Counted from the stretch's first letter, positions 1 to 6,834 are shown. The stretch: DNA of 11,825 nucleotides from JALGWA01 sp964604955 (GCA_964604955.1 CAZSBE010000090.1:1-11825); one strand, 5' to 3'. Numbers and translations: made by a program. Notes: generated by a model from the sequence alone, not told the origin.

Positions 1-56
1 AGAGCAGCAGACTCTTAATCTGAAGGTTGAAGGTTCGATTCCTTCGCGGCGCACCA
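1..56 (+). tRNA. tRNA-Lys (anticodon CTT), 5' part outside window
   Basis: This is the 3' two thirds of a tRNA. It begins at the 3' strand of the D stem (GAGC, 2-5). The anticodon arm runs 7-23 with loop CTCTTAA (12-18), giving anticodon CTT (14-16), which reads lysine AAG codons. The T arm is GAAGG-TTCGATT-CCTTC (29-45). The 3' acceptor strand is 46-52, the discriminator is A53 and CCA is encoded at 54-56. The 5' acceptor strand and D loop lie left of the window. The 27-43 pair appears to be a G-A mismatch; the rest of the arm pairs. Confidence 0.93.
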
Positions 57-59
57 TTT

Positions 60-84
60 AAAAGCCCCGCCCCGCGGGGCTTTT
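60..84 (+). terminator. Rho-independent terminator after tRNA-Lys
   Basis: A perfect 11-bp inverted repeat, AAAAGCCCCGC (60-70) and GCGGGGCTTTT (74-84), surrounds a 3-nt loop. The right arm ends in four T residues followed by CTATT. It starts four nt after the tRNA CCA end, so it should end the tRNA transcript. The A/T flanks could also let it work on the opposite strand. Confidence 0.88.
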
Positions 85-88
85 CTAT

Positions 89-113
89 TGGGGTCAGGTC
101 TTAAAATGCACAA
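89..113 (+). repeat. Dispersed repeat copy A
   Basis: This is a 25-nt copy of a repeat found at four places in the window. Its head GGGGTCAGGTCTT is at 90-102 and its tail AATGCACAA at 105-113. It sits five nt after the tRNA-Lys terminator and about 85 nt before the treY promoter. It differs from copies B and D mainly by A instead of G just after the head. No ORF is associated with it. Confidence 0.85.
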
Positions 114-182
114 TCACCCCTCACCCCGCCCGAGCCCTTGCGCCGCGGCCTGTCTGCCGGCCGGGAGACATTCAACATCCGG

Positions 183-217
183 ATAACGGCTCCGGGGTTT
201 TACAACCCGCCCGTTAT
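183..217. promoter_or_regulatory. Nested inverted repeat over the treY promoter
   Basis: ATAACGG (183-189) pairs perfectly with CCGTTAT (211-217). Inside it GGGTT (195-199) pairs with AACCC (204-208) around a 4-nt loop TTAC. The -35 box of the proposed treY promoter lies in the inner hairpin. A regulator binding site is the simplest reading. Since it lies upstream of the predicted transcription start, it is unlikely to act as an RNA leader of treY. Confidence 0.45.
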
Positions 218-227
218 GCTGTATGCT
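199..227 (+). promoter_or_regulatory. Predicted sigma70-type promoter of treY-malQ
   Basis: A -35 box TTTACA (199-204, five of six consensus bases) is followed by a 17-nt spacer and a -10 box TATGCT (222-227, four of six). Transcription would begin near 234, only about 20 nt before the proposed treY start codon and just ahead of the GGAGG ribosome binding site at 243-247. It is the only gap ahead of treY-malQ. Confidence 0.5.
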
Positions 228-253
228 ATGAAGCCCGCACATGGAGGTGAAAC

Positions 254-3100
254 CTGGGGACGAAAAGGCGCATTCCACTTGCCACCTACCGGCTGCAGTT
301 CGGCCGCCGGTTCGGTTTTGCAGATGCCCGCCGGCTGCTCCCTTACCTTCATGACCTCGGTATCGACACCATCTACGCCTCACCCATCTTCCGGGCGCGG
401 CCAGGCAGCAAGCATGGGTATGACATTGTAGACCCCAATGACCTCAACCCGGCCCTGGGATCGACACACGACTTCGAACTCCTCACGGATGAGGTGAGGA
501 AATACGACATGGGCTGGGTGCAGGACATAGTCCCCAATCACATGGCTTTCCATCACGACAATTCCATGCTCATGGACGTTCTCAGGATGGGCATGGACTC
601 CCCCTTCCTCGAATACTTCGATATCGACTGGCGCCGCCCCGACCACCGCCTGACGGGCCGCGTAGTTGCTCCGTTTCTGGAGCGGCCCTACACCGAGTGT
701 CTTGAGAGGGGGGACTTCCGGATTCACCTGGGGGAAATAGGGTTCTATGTCACCTACAAGCACTACTCCTTTCCCCTGAGACCGCAAGACTACTTCCGCA
801 TTTTCGGGCGGGACCACGCGGATCACGACCGGGCCTCCGCGGATCACGACCGGGCCTCCGGGGGTACCGACCGGCACAACGGGCAGGACCCGCAAATCGA
901 CGTTCTCATCAGCGCCATCACGTCCATAGTCGTGGGCCCCTTTGATCCTCATCGTGACAGGGCCGAGCAGATCAACGAGAAGATCGCCACAATCCGGCGG
1001 CTTTACGGGGAGAGCGAAGTCGTCCGGGACTACATCGACGAAAGGCTGGAGTCTCTCGGACCCGAGGTGATGGGTGATCTTCTCCGCCGGCAGAGTTTCG
1101 CGCTGATTCCGTGGAGAGAGTCGGCAGATGTTATCAATTACCGGCGTTTCCTGGATGTGAACAGCCTGATCGGCCTCGCGCCCCTTGCACCCGGCGCGTT
1201 CGACGCCACCCACGGGCTGGTCACCGCGCTCATTGAGGTCGGCGCGATAACGGGCCTGAGGATAGACCACATCGACGGAATAAGGCAGCCGGAAGCCTAC
1301 CTGCTGAAGCTCCGCGAGCGCATGGGGAACATATACGTCGTGTTGGAGAAGGTCCTGGCCGGGGGCGAACACCTCCGGTGGTGGTCCGTCGAGGGTACGA
1401 CCGGCTACGACTTCTTGAACGCCGTCAACGGCCTCTTCTGCCGCGCGGAGAACAAGCAGGCCTTCGACAGAGTCTACCGCGAATTCACCGGCTGCGAGAC
1501 CGACCCCCGGGACCTCCTCCGCGAGAAGAAGAAACTCGTAATGAATACCAATCTCAAGGCTGATCTTGACAATCTCACGCGCTGGCTCGCCGAAGCCCTG
1601 GAGAAGACGGCCTGGAGGGAAATCGCAGAAGAGCTGCCGCCCGACGAGCGCCTCAGGGAAGCCCTCGTGGAGGTGCTGGCGGAGCTGCCTGTCTACAGGA
1701 CCTATATGAGCCCGGCCAACCAGTCATGGCACGACGGCGCTCCCATTGCTGAGGCGATCGGACGGGCCCAGGGCCGCAGTCCTCATCTGGCGGCCGAGCT
1801 GCGGCTGCTCGCCTCCGTGGTGATGGCGGCCCCGAGGCTCACCGGACAGCCGGCGCCGGGTACCGACAGCCTGGACTTCACCATGACCCTCCAGCAGTAC
1901 ATGGGCGCGGTCATGGCCAAGGGTTTCGAGGACACGTTTCTTTACGTATACAACCGCCTAATCTCCCTCAACGAAGTCGGGGGCGACCCGGTGAGGTTCG
2001 GCTGCAGTCTCGCCGACTTCCATGCATTCAACATGGCCCGGGGCTCGTCCCACCCCCACTCGATGAGCACGACATCCACACATGACACCAAGCGCGGCGA
2101 GGACGTGCGCGCCCGCATTAACGTGCTTTCGGAGATCCCGGAGGAGTGGGAGGAGCGGCTCAAGCGCTGGGCGGGGATGAACGCTTCAAAGAAAACCGAA
2201 GGCAGCGGCGGTGAGGAAATCCCCGACCGCAACGACGAGTACTTCCTCTACCAGACCCTCGTCGGGAGTTATCCCTTCGAAGAGGACGACCTTCCCGGCT
2301 ACCGCTACCGGATCGCGACATATGTCCGGAAGGCGGCGCGGGAGGCCAAGGTCCACACCACCTGGGACGATCCCGACACGTCCTACGAGGACGGCTTCGC
2401 GGCGTTTGCCGAGAACATACTGACCCCCGCGGCGGACAATGACTTCCTCGCAGACTTCCTTCCTTTTCAAAAGCGGGTCGCTCACTACGGCGTGTTCAAC
2501 TCGCTCTCCCAGACGCTCATCAAGATATGCGCGCCCGGGGTACCCGATTTCTACCAGGGCTCGGAGCTATGGGACCTCAGCCTGGTGGACCCCGACAACA
2601 GGAGACCGGTCGATTACGCCGCGCGGGTCCTGATGCTCCAGGCCATTGCCGAAGAAATCGCCCGGGACCCGGCCGGCGGCCCCGTCGAGGCGGCCCTGAA
2701 ATGGCGGGAGGACATCCCCGGCGGGAGGATTAAGCTCTTTCTCATTCACAAGGGACTTGCAGCCAGGAAGGCGAACCCGTATCTTCTCGAAAAAGGAACG
2801 TACACCGAGCTCCGAACCGCCGGGAAATTCGCGAATCACGTCATCGCCTTCGCGCGGGCCCACGAGGGCTCTTTCGCCGTGTGCGTCGCGCCGCGCTTCC
2901 TGACGCGTCTGGTGGACGATGAGAATTTTCCTTTGGGGCGCGAAGTCTGGGGTGATACGGTTGTAAACATGCCGCCGGGGGCGCCCCGGCGATGGACGGA
3001 CGCAATAACCGGCCAGCCCGTGATGGGCACGGACGCCATTCACATCGGGGATCTGTTCAGGCTCTACCCGGTAAGCCTGCTACTGGAGGATACGGAATGA
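254..3100 (+). CDS. treY: Maltooligosyl trehalose synthase (TreY), GH13
   Basis: TreY turns the reducing-end alpha-1,4 bond of maltooligosaccharides into an alpha,alpha-1,1 bond, the first step of the TreY/TreZ trehalose route in the cytoplasm. All GH13 regions are visible: DIVPNH (residues 91-96), GLRIDHIDG with nucleophile D338, VVLEKVL with acid/base E365, and THDTKRGED with D611. The N-terminal ATYRLQF and the C-terminal PGVPDFYQGSE and LVDPDNRRPVDY blocks are typical of TreY. Homology continues upstream of the first ATG/GTG in frame (494) as far as about 269, and a frame stop lies at 248-250. The only sensible start is CTG at 254, six nt after a strong GGAGG (243-247), giving 948 aa. malQ overlaps by four bases. 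No treZ is in the window. A 21-bp tandem duplication lies at 817-858. Function is certain; the start is inferred. Confidence 0.95.
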   Translation: MGTKRRIPLATYRLQFGRRFGFADARRLLPYLHDLGIDTIYASPIFRARPGSKHGYDIVDPNDLNPALGSTHDFELLTDEVRKYDMGWVQDIVPNHMAFHHDNSMLMDVLRMGMDSPFLEYFDIDWRRPDHRLTGRVVAPFLERPYTECLERGDFRIHLGEIGFYVTYKHYSFPLRPQDYFRIFGRDHADHDRASADHDRASGGTDRHNGQDPQIDVLISAITSIVVGPFDPHRDRAEQINEKIATIRRLYGESEVVRDYIDERLESLGPEVMGDLLRRQSFALIPWRESADVINYRRFLDVNSLIGLAPLAPGAFDATHGLVTALIEVGAITGLRIDHIDGIRQPEAYLLKLRERMGNIYVVLEKVLAGGEHLRWWSVEGTTGYDFLNAVNGLFCRAENKQAFDRVYREFTGCETDPRDLLREKKKLVMNTNLKADLDNLTRWLAEALEKTAWREIAEELPPDERLREALVEVLAELPVYRTYMSPANQSWHDGAPIAEAIGRAQGRSPHLAAELRLLASVVMAAPRLTGQPAPGTDSLDFTMTLQQYMGAVMAKGFEDTFLYVYNRLISLNEVGGDPVRFGCSLADFHAFNMARGSSHPHSMSTTSTHDTKRGEDVRARINVLSEIPEEWEERLKRWAGMNASKKTEGSGGEEIPDRNDEYFLYQTLVGSYPFEEDDLPGYRYRIATYVRKAAREAKVHTTWDDPDTSYEDGFAAFAENILTPAADNDFLADFLPFQKRVAHYGVFNSLSQTLIKICAPGVPDFYQGSELWDLSLVDPDNRRPVDYAARVLMLQAIAEEIARDPAGGPVEAALKWREDIPGGRIKLFLIHKGLAARKANPYLLEKGTYTELRTAGKFANHVIAFARAHEGSFAVCVAPRFLTRLVDDENFPLGREVWGDTVVNMPPGAPRRWTDAITGQPVMGTDAIHIGDLFRLYPVSLLLEDTE
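817..858 (+). repeat. 21-bp in-frame tandem duplication inside treY
   Basis: Two perfect 21-bp copies (817-837 and 838-858), each starting CGCGGATCACGACC, encode two successive ADHDRAS heptads at about residues 189-202. The frame is kept. The repeat sits in a hydrophilic, D/H/R-rich stretch outside the conserved GH13 regions, probably a surface loop. Confidence 0.9.
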
Positions 3101-4599
3101 GAAAACGGGCAAGCGGACTGCTCCTGCACATCACGTCTCTGCCGTCGCCCTACGGCATCGGAAGCCTGGGCCCGGAGGCATACAGGTTCGCGGATTTCCT
3201 GGCCGAATCGCGCCAGAGCATCTGGCAGGTGCTTCCGCTCAACCCGACCGACCCGGTGGCGTTCAACTCGCCCTATGGGAGCAACTCGTCCCTCGCCGGC
3301 AATCCGCTCATGATAAGCCTGGACGTGATGGTGGAAAAAGGCCTCTTGAGCCCGGAAGACCTCGAGCCCGCGCCCGACTTCCCGGCGGGCCGCGTGGATT
3401 ACCCGGCGGTAATCGCCTACAAGGGCCGGCTGCTCGACCTGGCCTACGAGCGCTTCAAGAAGGGGGGAGATCGCGGCGAGTTCGACGCCTTCTCGCACAT
3501 CAACTCGCACTGGCTGGAAGACTATGCCCTCTTCACAGCGCTCAAGGACGAGGCCGGCGGCGCGGTCTGGAACAGGTGGGGCGACGGCCTCCGCGACAGG
3601 CGTGACAATGCGCTCTCGGAAGCGCACGCCAGGCTCGCCGGAGCCAAGGACAAGCACAAGTTCTTCCAGTTCATCTTCTACAGGCAGTGGCACGCCCTAA
3701 AGGCCTACTGCAACCAGCGCGGAATCGAGATCTTCGGCGACGTGCCCATATACGTAAGCTATGACAGCGTGGACGTCTGGACCACGCCCGGGATATTCAA
3801 GCTCAAAGGCGACAAGAGCCCCGAGTTCGTCTCGGGAGTGCCGCCCGACTACTTCAGCAAGACGGGCCAGCGCTGGGGGAGCCCGGTTTACAACTGGGAC
3901 GCCTTAAGAGCGCAGAACTTCGACTGGTGGATAAGGCGCATGCAGCACAATTTCAGCCTCTTCAATCTCATGCGCATAGACCACTTCCGCGGATTCGCGG
4001 CCTACTGGGAGATTCCAGCCAATCACAAGACGGCCGTCCACGGCAAGTGGGTGGCCGTGCCCGGCATGGAGTTCTTCGACGTGCTCACGACCAGGGTGCC
4101 CGCCGAGGGAATCGTGGCCGAGGACCTCGGGCATATCACCGACGACGTCGTGGCCATAATGGAAAAATTCCACTTCCCCGGCATGAAGGTCCTGCAGTTC
4201 GGCTTCAGCGGCAACCTCGATGAGAACCCCTACGCGCCGCACAACCATCCCGAAAACTCGGTTGTCTACACCGGCACGCATGACAACAACACCACGCGTG
4301 GCTGGTTCGAGAACGAGGCCAAGAAGGCCGAGAAGCACGAGCTCAACGTGTACGTCAACCAGGATGTGACGGCCGAGTCGGTGAGCCGGGTCATGATCGG
4401 TCTCGCCATGCACTCGGCGGCCCGCACCGCCGTCGTTCCCGTCCAGGACGTCCTGGGCCTCCCGGCCGAGTACCGCATGAACCTGCCGGGCAGCGGAGAG
4501 GGGAACTGGGAGTGGAGGCTCGAGCCCGGCGCGCTCAGCGGCGAGGTCGCAGCCAGCCTCCGCCGCGTCACCGAGGAGTCGGGACGGGCTGCCGGATAG
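3097..4599 (+). CDS. malQ: 4-alpha-glucanotransferase (amylomaltase), GH77
   Basis: MalQ moves alpha-1,4-glucan segments between maltooligosaccharides and releases glucose, so it remodels glycogen and maltodextrin chains in the cytoplasm. The 500-aa product has the usual length for the bacterial short form. It starts with SGLLLHITSLPSPYGIG and contains the GH77 blocks MRIDHFRGF (nucleophile D295), IVAEDLG (acid/base E342), YTGTHDNNTTRGW (D396) and QDVLGL followed by RMNLPG. The start ATG at 3097 overlaps the treY TGA (ATGA) and has GGAGGA at 3085-3090, so the two are probably translationally coupled. The pairing suggests MalQ supplies or recycles chain lengths used by TreY. An upstream in-frame start at 2992 would add 35 unconserved residues inside treY and is not favoured. 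Confidence 0.96.
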   Translation: MRKRASGLLLHITSLPSPYGIGSLGPEAYRFADFLAESRQSIWQVLPLNPTDPVAFNSPYGSNSSLAGNPLMISLDVMVEKGLLSPEDLEPAPDFPAGRVDYPAVIAYKGRLLDLAYERFKKGGDRGEFDAFSHINSHWLEDYALFTALKDEAGGAVWNRWGDGLRDRRDNALSEAHARLAGAKDKHKFFQFIFYRQWHALKAYCNQRGIEIFGDVPIYVSYDSVDVWTTPGIFKLKGDKSPEFVSGVPPDYFSKTGQRWGSPVYNWDALRAQNFDWWIRRMQHNFSLFNLMRIDHFRGFAAYWEIPANHKTAVHGKWVAVPGMEFFDVLTTRVPAEGIVAEDLGHITDDVVAIMEKFHFPGMKVLQFGFSGNLDENPYAPHNHPENSVVYTGTHDNNTTRGWFENEAKKAEKHELNVYVNQDVTAESVSRVMIGLAMHSAARTAVVPVQDVLGLPAEYRMNLPGSGEGNWEWRLEPGALSGEVAASLRRVTEESGRAAG

Positions 4600-4612
4600 G
4601 TGCGGAATGTGC

Positions 4613-4626
4613 CCGGGCCGGCCCGG
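4613..4626. other. 14-bp GC palindrome after malQ
   Basis: CCGGGCCGGCCCGG is a perfect palindrome 14 nt after the malQ stop and can fold as a 5-bp GC stem with a CCGG loop. There is no T tract behind it, so it is not a classical intrinsic terminator. It may stabilise the treY-malQ mRNA 3' end or be a protein site. It is the only strong structure between malQ and the ssrA promoter. Confidence 0.35.
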
Positions 4627-4653
4627 AGCCCGCAAATACCTTGGAACACCCGT

Positions 4654-4682
4654 TTGACTTGGGGTGTCTAAAGGAATAGAAT
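4654..4682 (+). promoter_or_regulatory. Predicted sigma70-type promoter of ssrA
   Basis: The -35 box TTGACT (4654-4659) and -10 box TAGAAT (4677-4682) are each five of six consensus bases and are separated by exactly 17 nt. Transcription should begin near 4689, about 27 nt before the mature tmRNA 5' end, leaving a short leader for RNase P to remove. A 6-bp inverted repeat, ACACCC (4646-4651) and GGGTGT (4662-4667), brackets the -35 box and could be an operator or chance. Confidence 0.75.
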
Positions 4683-4715
4683 AGAGTAGGAGTGAGTTCC
4701 TGTCGACAAACATAA

Positions 4716-5067
4716 GGGGGCGACCTGGATTCGACGGGGATGAAAGAAGCAGGGATTGCATGCCGAGGTCCCGTTGGTCTCGTTAAACAAACGGGAAAAA
4801 ATCAACTGCCGATTACAACATGGCAATGGCAGCTTAAGCTGCCACGTTCCCTCTGACCTCGCCTGGGTGGTTGGAACGGAGCGTCGCTAAGCCAGGCTGG
4901 CTCTGATCGCTCGCCCTAGTGATCGGAGCGAGAAACTCAGGGGCTGGCGTCAACGAGATCCTGCTTGCCGGAGCTCGATGAGGCGAGATTTAAAAGACAG
5001 GCTAAGCATGTAGTGATCCCTACGGACGCATTCTCGGACGCGGGTTCGATTCCCGCCGCCTCCACCA
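4716..5067 (+). ncRNA. ssrA: tmRNA (transfer-messenger RNA)
   Basis: tmRNA rescues stalled ribosomes by acting as alanyl-tRNA and then as a short mRNA for a degradation tag, working with SmpB. The 5' end GGGGGCG (4716-4722) pairs with CGCCTCC near the 3' end (one G-U pair), followed by A and encoded CCA (5065-5067). The hallmark 5' segment GGATTCGACGGGG, the internal GCATGCCGAGG segment and the T arm with GGTTCGATTCC are all present. The tag frame, resuming at GCC (4808) after an AAAAAATCAACT run, reads ADYNMAMAA and ends at TAA 4835-4837. The stop lies in the palindrome GGCAGCTTAAGCTGCC. The molecule is one-piece and 352 nt, a normal size. The resume codon is inferred from comparison with the E. 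coli arrangement. Confidence 0.97.
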
Positions 5068-5074
5068 ACCTACC

Positions 5075-5099
5075 TGGGGTCAGGTCTTGAAATGCACAA
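5075..5099 (+). repeat. Dispersed repeat copy B
   Basis: The head TGGGGTCAGGTCTT (5075-5088) and tail GAAATGCACAA (5089-5099) match copy D in 24 of 25 bases. It begins seven nt after the tmRNA CCA end, where an ssrA terminator would be expected and none is seen. Here only, the upstream bases allow a small hairpin, ACCTG (5072-5076) with CAGGT (5081-5085). Confidence 0.88.
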
Positions 5100-5224
5100 C
5101 GCGCCGGCACAGTCGCGCCCCATCTCGGGACCGGGATAGAATGCGGCAACAGGGGAGACGCGCCGGTTCGGGATGTCAGCGCATTCACCCCTGTACCTCA
5201 GATGAAACGTCCCCTCTCTTACTC
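5100..5224. other. Non-coding stretch with interleaved inverted repeats
   Basis: No supportable gene is seen here. Two 7-bp inverted pairs are interleaved: GAATGCG (5139-5145) with CGCATTC (5180-5186), and ACAGGGG (5149-5155) with CCCCTGT (5188-5194). The order a-b-a'-b' is that of an H-type pseudoknot rather than a hairpin. ACGCGCCGG also occurs twice directly (5099-5107 and 5158-5166). No U-tract terminator is seen for either flanking unit. Confidence 0.4.
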
Positions 5225-5440
5225 TTATCTGACCAGGGCCATCTTCTTGATCTTTATGTGATTTCCGGACTCCAGCCGGGAGAAGTATATCCCGCTGGGA
5301 GTCTCGCTGCCGTCCTCGCCCCGGCTGTTCCAGCGCACGACCTTACTGCCGGCCGCCTGAGGAGGAGACGTGGCGTATTTCCAGCCGTGAGATACCCCAG
5401 GGGGCCTGGTGAGGCGGCCGTCGGGCGGCGCTATGTCCAC
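5225..5440 (-). pseudogene. C-terminal remnant of a FlgD-like secreted protein
   Basis: The frame encodes 71 residues from a GTG at 5440. Its last half resembles the end of FlgD-like Ig domains that close many secreted proteins: VVRWNSRGEDGSETPSGIYF followed by SRLESG and KKMALVR and then a stop. In that family the usual pattern is W-[DN]-G-R-[DN]-x-x-G-x-x-[VT]-x-S-G-x-Y-[FI]. The N-terminal half matches nothing I recognise and there is no signal peptide, so the bulk of the parent protein is missing. The frame stays open back to the stop codon of the permease gene at 5471 and is in the same frame as that gene. It is probably the leftover of a deleted gene. A true small protein is less likely. 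No convincing ribosome binding site was seen. Confidence 0.55.
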
Positions 5441-5470
5441 AAAACCGGTTCCTGCGCGCCGGGAAGTACC

Positions 5471-6139
5471 CTATTCCACGTTTGTCCTCCGCCGCTGGAA
5501 CGTGATAACCGAGACATAGGCCAGAAGGAGGCTGGCCGCAACGAAGCAGACCATGTACAGGGGATTTCCCAAGGGGTTGTGCCGGGCGATGGCGTCGATG
5601 GCTCGCATGGCGGCCGGCGGCTGCCCGCCGGTCTGGACTCCATCATCGGCCGCGACCATCACATAGATTACGGCGGCGAAGAGCGCCCCGAAGATGACAA
5701 CAAACAGAATCTTGCCCCTGATGAGGCTCCTGGTACCGACAAACCTGTCCCTGAATATCAGCAGGCCCGAGAACATTACGACAACGAGACCGTAGATGAA
5801 TCCCAGGTGATTGAGGTTGGGGCCATGCTTGCCCAGCGCGCCCCCTACTATCGCGTACAGCATGATGTAAGCCGCCGGCAGGATGACCACCATCAGTGCC
5901 CGCGCGGCGCCCACGTCTTTTCGCGTCACGGGGAGCTGTGCCAGGTGAAAGTCCCGCTTCTCCCTGATCCTCCTGGCGTTCCAGTAATTCACGGCCATGA
6001 GGATGATGAACCATACGACATAGGCGCGCTCGCCGCCCTCGCTCATCGCGTTGAGCAGCACGAGAAGCGGGATAGAGGCGAAGAAGACGAAATAAGCGAA
6101 TCTGGTGTACCGGAGTTCGGCCCTGAATATCTCCCACAT
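5471..6139 (-). CDS. ABC transporter permease-like membrane protein 2
   Basis: This 222-aa protein is almost entirely hydrophobic, with six likely membrane helices near residues 12-30, 38-54, 79-102, 111-130, 143-163 and 194-214. The N-terminus MWEIFRAELRYTRF and the blocks LPVTRKDVGAAR and RDRFVGTR match corresponding places in the neighbouring permease, so the two are paralogues from a duplication. ATG at 6139 has GGAGG nine nt upstream (6149-6153). It is the last gene of the operon, 17 nt after permease 1. The pair is likely to form a heterodimeric membrane channel for the ATPase encoded upstream, in the manner of YtrB-linked exporters. The substrate cannot be read from sequence. Confidence 0.85.
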   Translation of the reverse strand: MWEIFRAELRYTRFAYFVFFASIPLLVLLNAMSEGGERAYVVWFIILMAVNYWNARRIREKRDFHLAQLPVTRKDVGAARALMVVILPAAYIMLYAIVGGALGKHGPNLNHLGFIYGLVVVMFSGLLIFRDRFVGTRSLIRGKILFVVIFGALFAAVIYVMVAADDGVQTGGQPPAAMRAIDAIARHNPLGNPLYMVCFVAASLLLAYVSVITFQRRRTNVE

Positions 6140-6156
6140 GGTTTCCCACCTCCGTA

Positions 6157-6834
6157 TTAGGCAATCTGCGTTTTTCTGCGCGTGAAAGAGAATATCGACA
6201 GGAGCGACAGCGCAATCACGGCGCAGACGGTGACTGTCGTATGCAAGTCTGTCGAGAACGGGTGATGTTCAAAGACATAGTCCAGCGCCCTTATGAATGC
6301 GGGTGGCGCGCCTCCTGAGCGGCGCAGGCGCCTGGTCGCAAAGAGCATGTAAACGTTGCCCAGCACCATGAAACCCAGGAAGATAGTGATCCACAGCTTG
6401 CTGTCCCTCATGAACCGGCTTCCTACGAGGCGGTCCGTTGCTATGAAGACCAGTGAGTAGATGAACATGACGATCAGGGTGACGGCGAAGAACGCCTTGA
6501 TGTGTATGGGCGCCGATCGCGCGAACAGCAGGTGCAGCGCGACATACAGGGCGGCGGACGCCAGGGCGGATCCGAGCACCACCATTATGCGGGCCGCGCC
6601 GATCTCCCAGGCCGGTACGGGCATCTGCATGTACTGGAGCTCGTGCTTGTTCTTCGCCCTCACCGATACCCAGGTGTTCACCTGCAGGAACACGAGCAAC
6701 CATATGAGCACCACGGGGGGTATCCGCTCAACCGGGCCCATCATCTCGTGCAATATCACAAGTGGCATCAGGGCCAGGAACGTGAGGAAGATGTACCTGT
6801 GATACGAGACCTCAGCCCTGATTATGCGCCACAT
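6157..6834 (-). CDS. ABC transporter permease-like membrane protein 1
   Basis: The 225-aa product has six predicted helices near residues 13-30, 39-57, 82-105, 113-132, 147-166 and 198-217, and starts MWRIIRAEVSYHRY. It resembles permease 2 across its length, including MPVPAWEIGAAR and TDRLVGSR. ATG at 6834 lies 23 nt inside the end of the ATPase gene and is preceded by GGGAGG (6840-6845) at five nt, which supports this start and translational coupling. No solute-binding protein is encoded nearby, so export or membrane stress relief is more likely than import. That is an inference from gene organisation. Confidence 0.86.
   Translation of the reverse strand: MWRIIRAEVSYHRYIFLTFLALMPLVILHEMMGPVERIPPVVLIWLLVFLQVNTWVSVRAKNKHELQYMQMPVPAWEIGAARIMVVLGSALASAALYVALHLLFARSAPIHIKAFFAVTLIVMFIYSLVFIATDRLVGSRFMRDSKLWITIFLGFMVLGNVYMLFATRRLRRSGGAPPAFIRALDYVFEHHPFSTDLHTTVTVCAVIALSLLSIFSFTRRKTQIA

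Noticed and set aside
241..352. ATG at 241 as start of treY or as a separate small gene
   Set aside because: It is out of frame with TreY and the frame stops at about 350; the ATG precedes the GGAGG site that belongs to the CTG start, and its product is low-complexity.
380..1372. Long minus-strand ORF (330 codons) opposite treY
   Set aside because: It lies antisense to conserved TreY motifs, is a by-product of GC-rich codon usage, and its product shows no recognisable family.
4646..4667. ACACCC/GGGTGT as terminator of malQ
   Set aside because: It has no T tract and encloses the -35 box of the ssrA promoter; a weak operator is possible but a terminator is not supported.
3904..4761. Minus-strand ORF (285 codons) over malQ and into ssrA
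   Set aside because: It overlaps GH77 catalytic motifs on the other strand and runs into the tmRNA, so it is a shadow frame.
89..5099. Genomic island bounded by direct repeats A and B at tRNA and tmRNA genes
   Set aside because: The repeats lie after, not within, the RNA gene 3' ends, no integrase is present, the enclosed genes are ordinary metabolic genes, and the same repeat occurs at two unrelated sites.
5087..6160. Long plus-strand ORF (357 codons) starting in repeat copy B
   Set aside because: It runs opposite permease 2, whose membrane helices, RBS and paralogy are clear; the plus-frame product is R/D/H-rich without a family.
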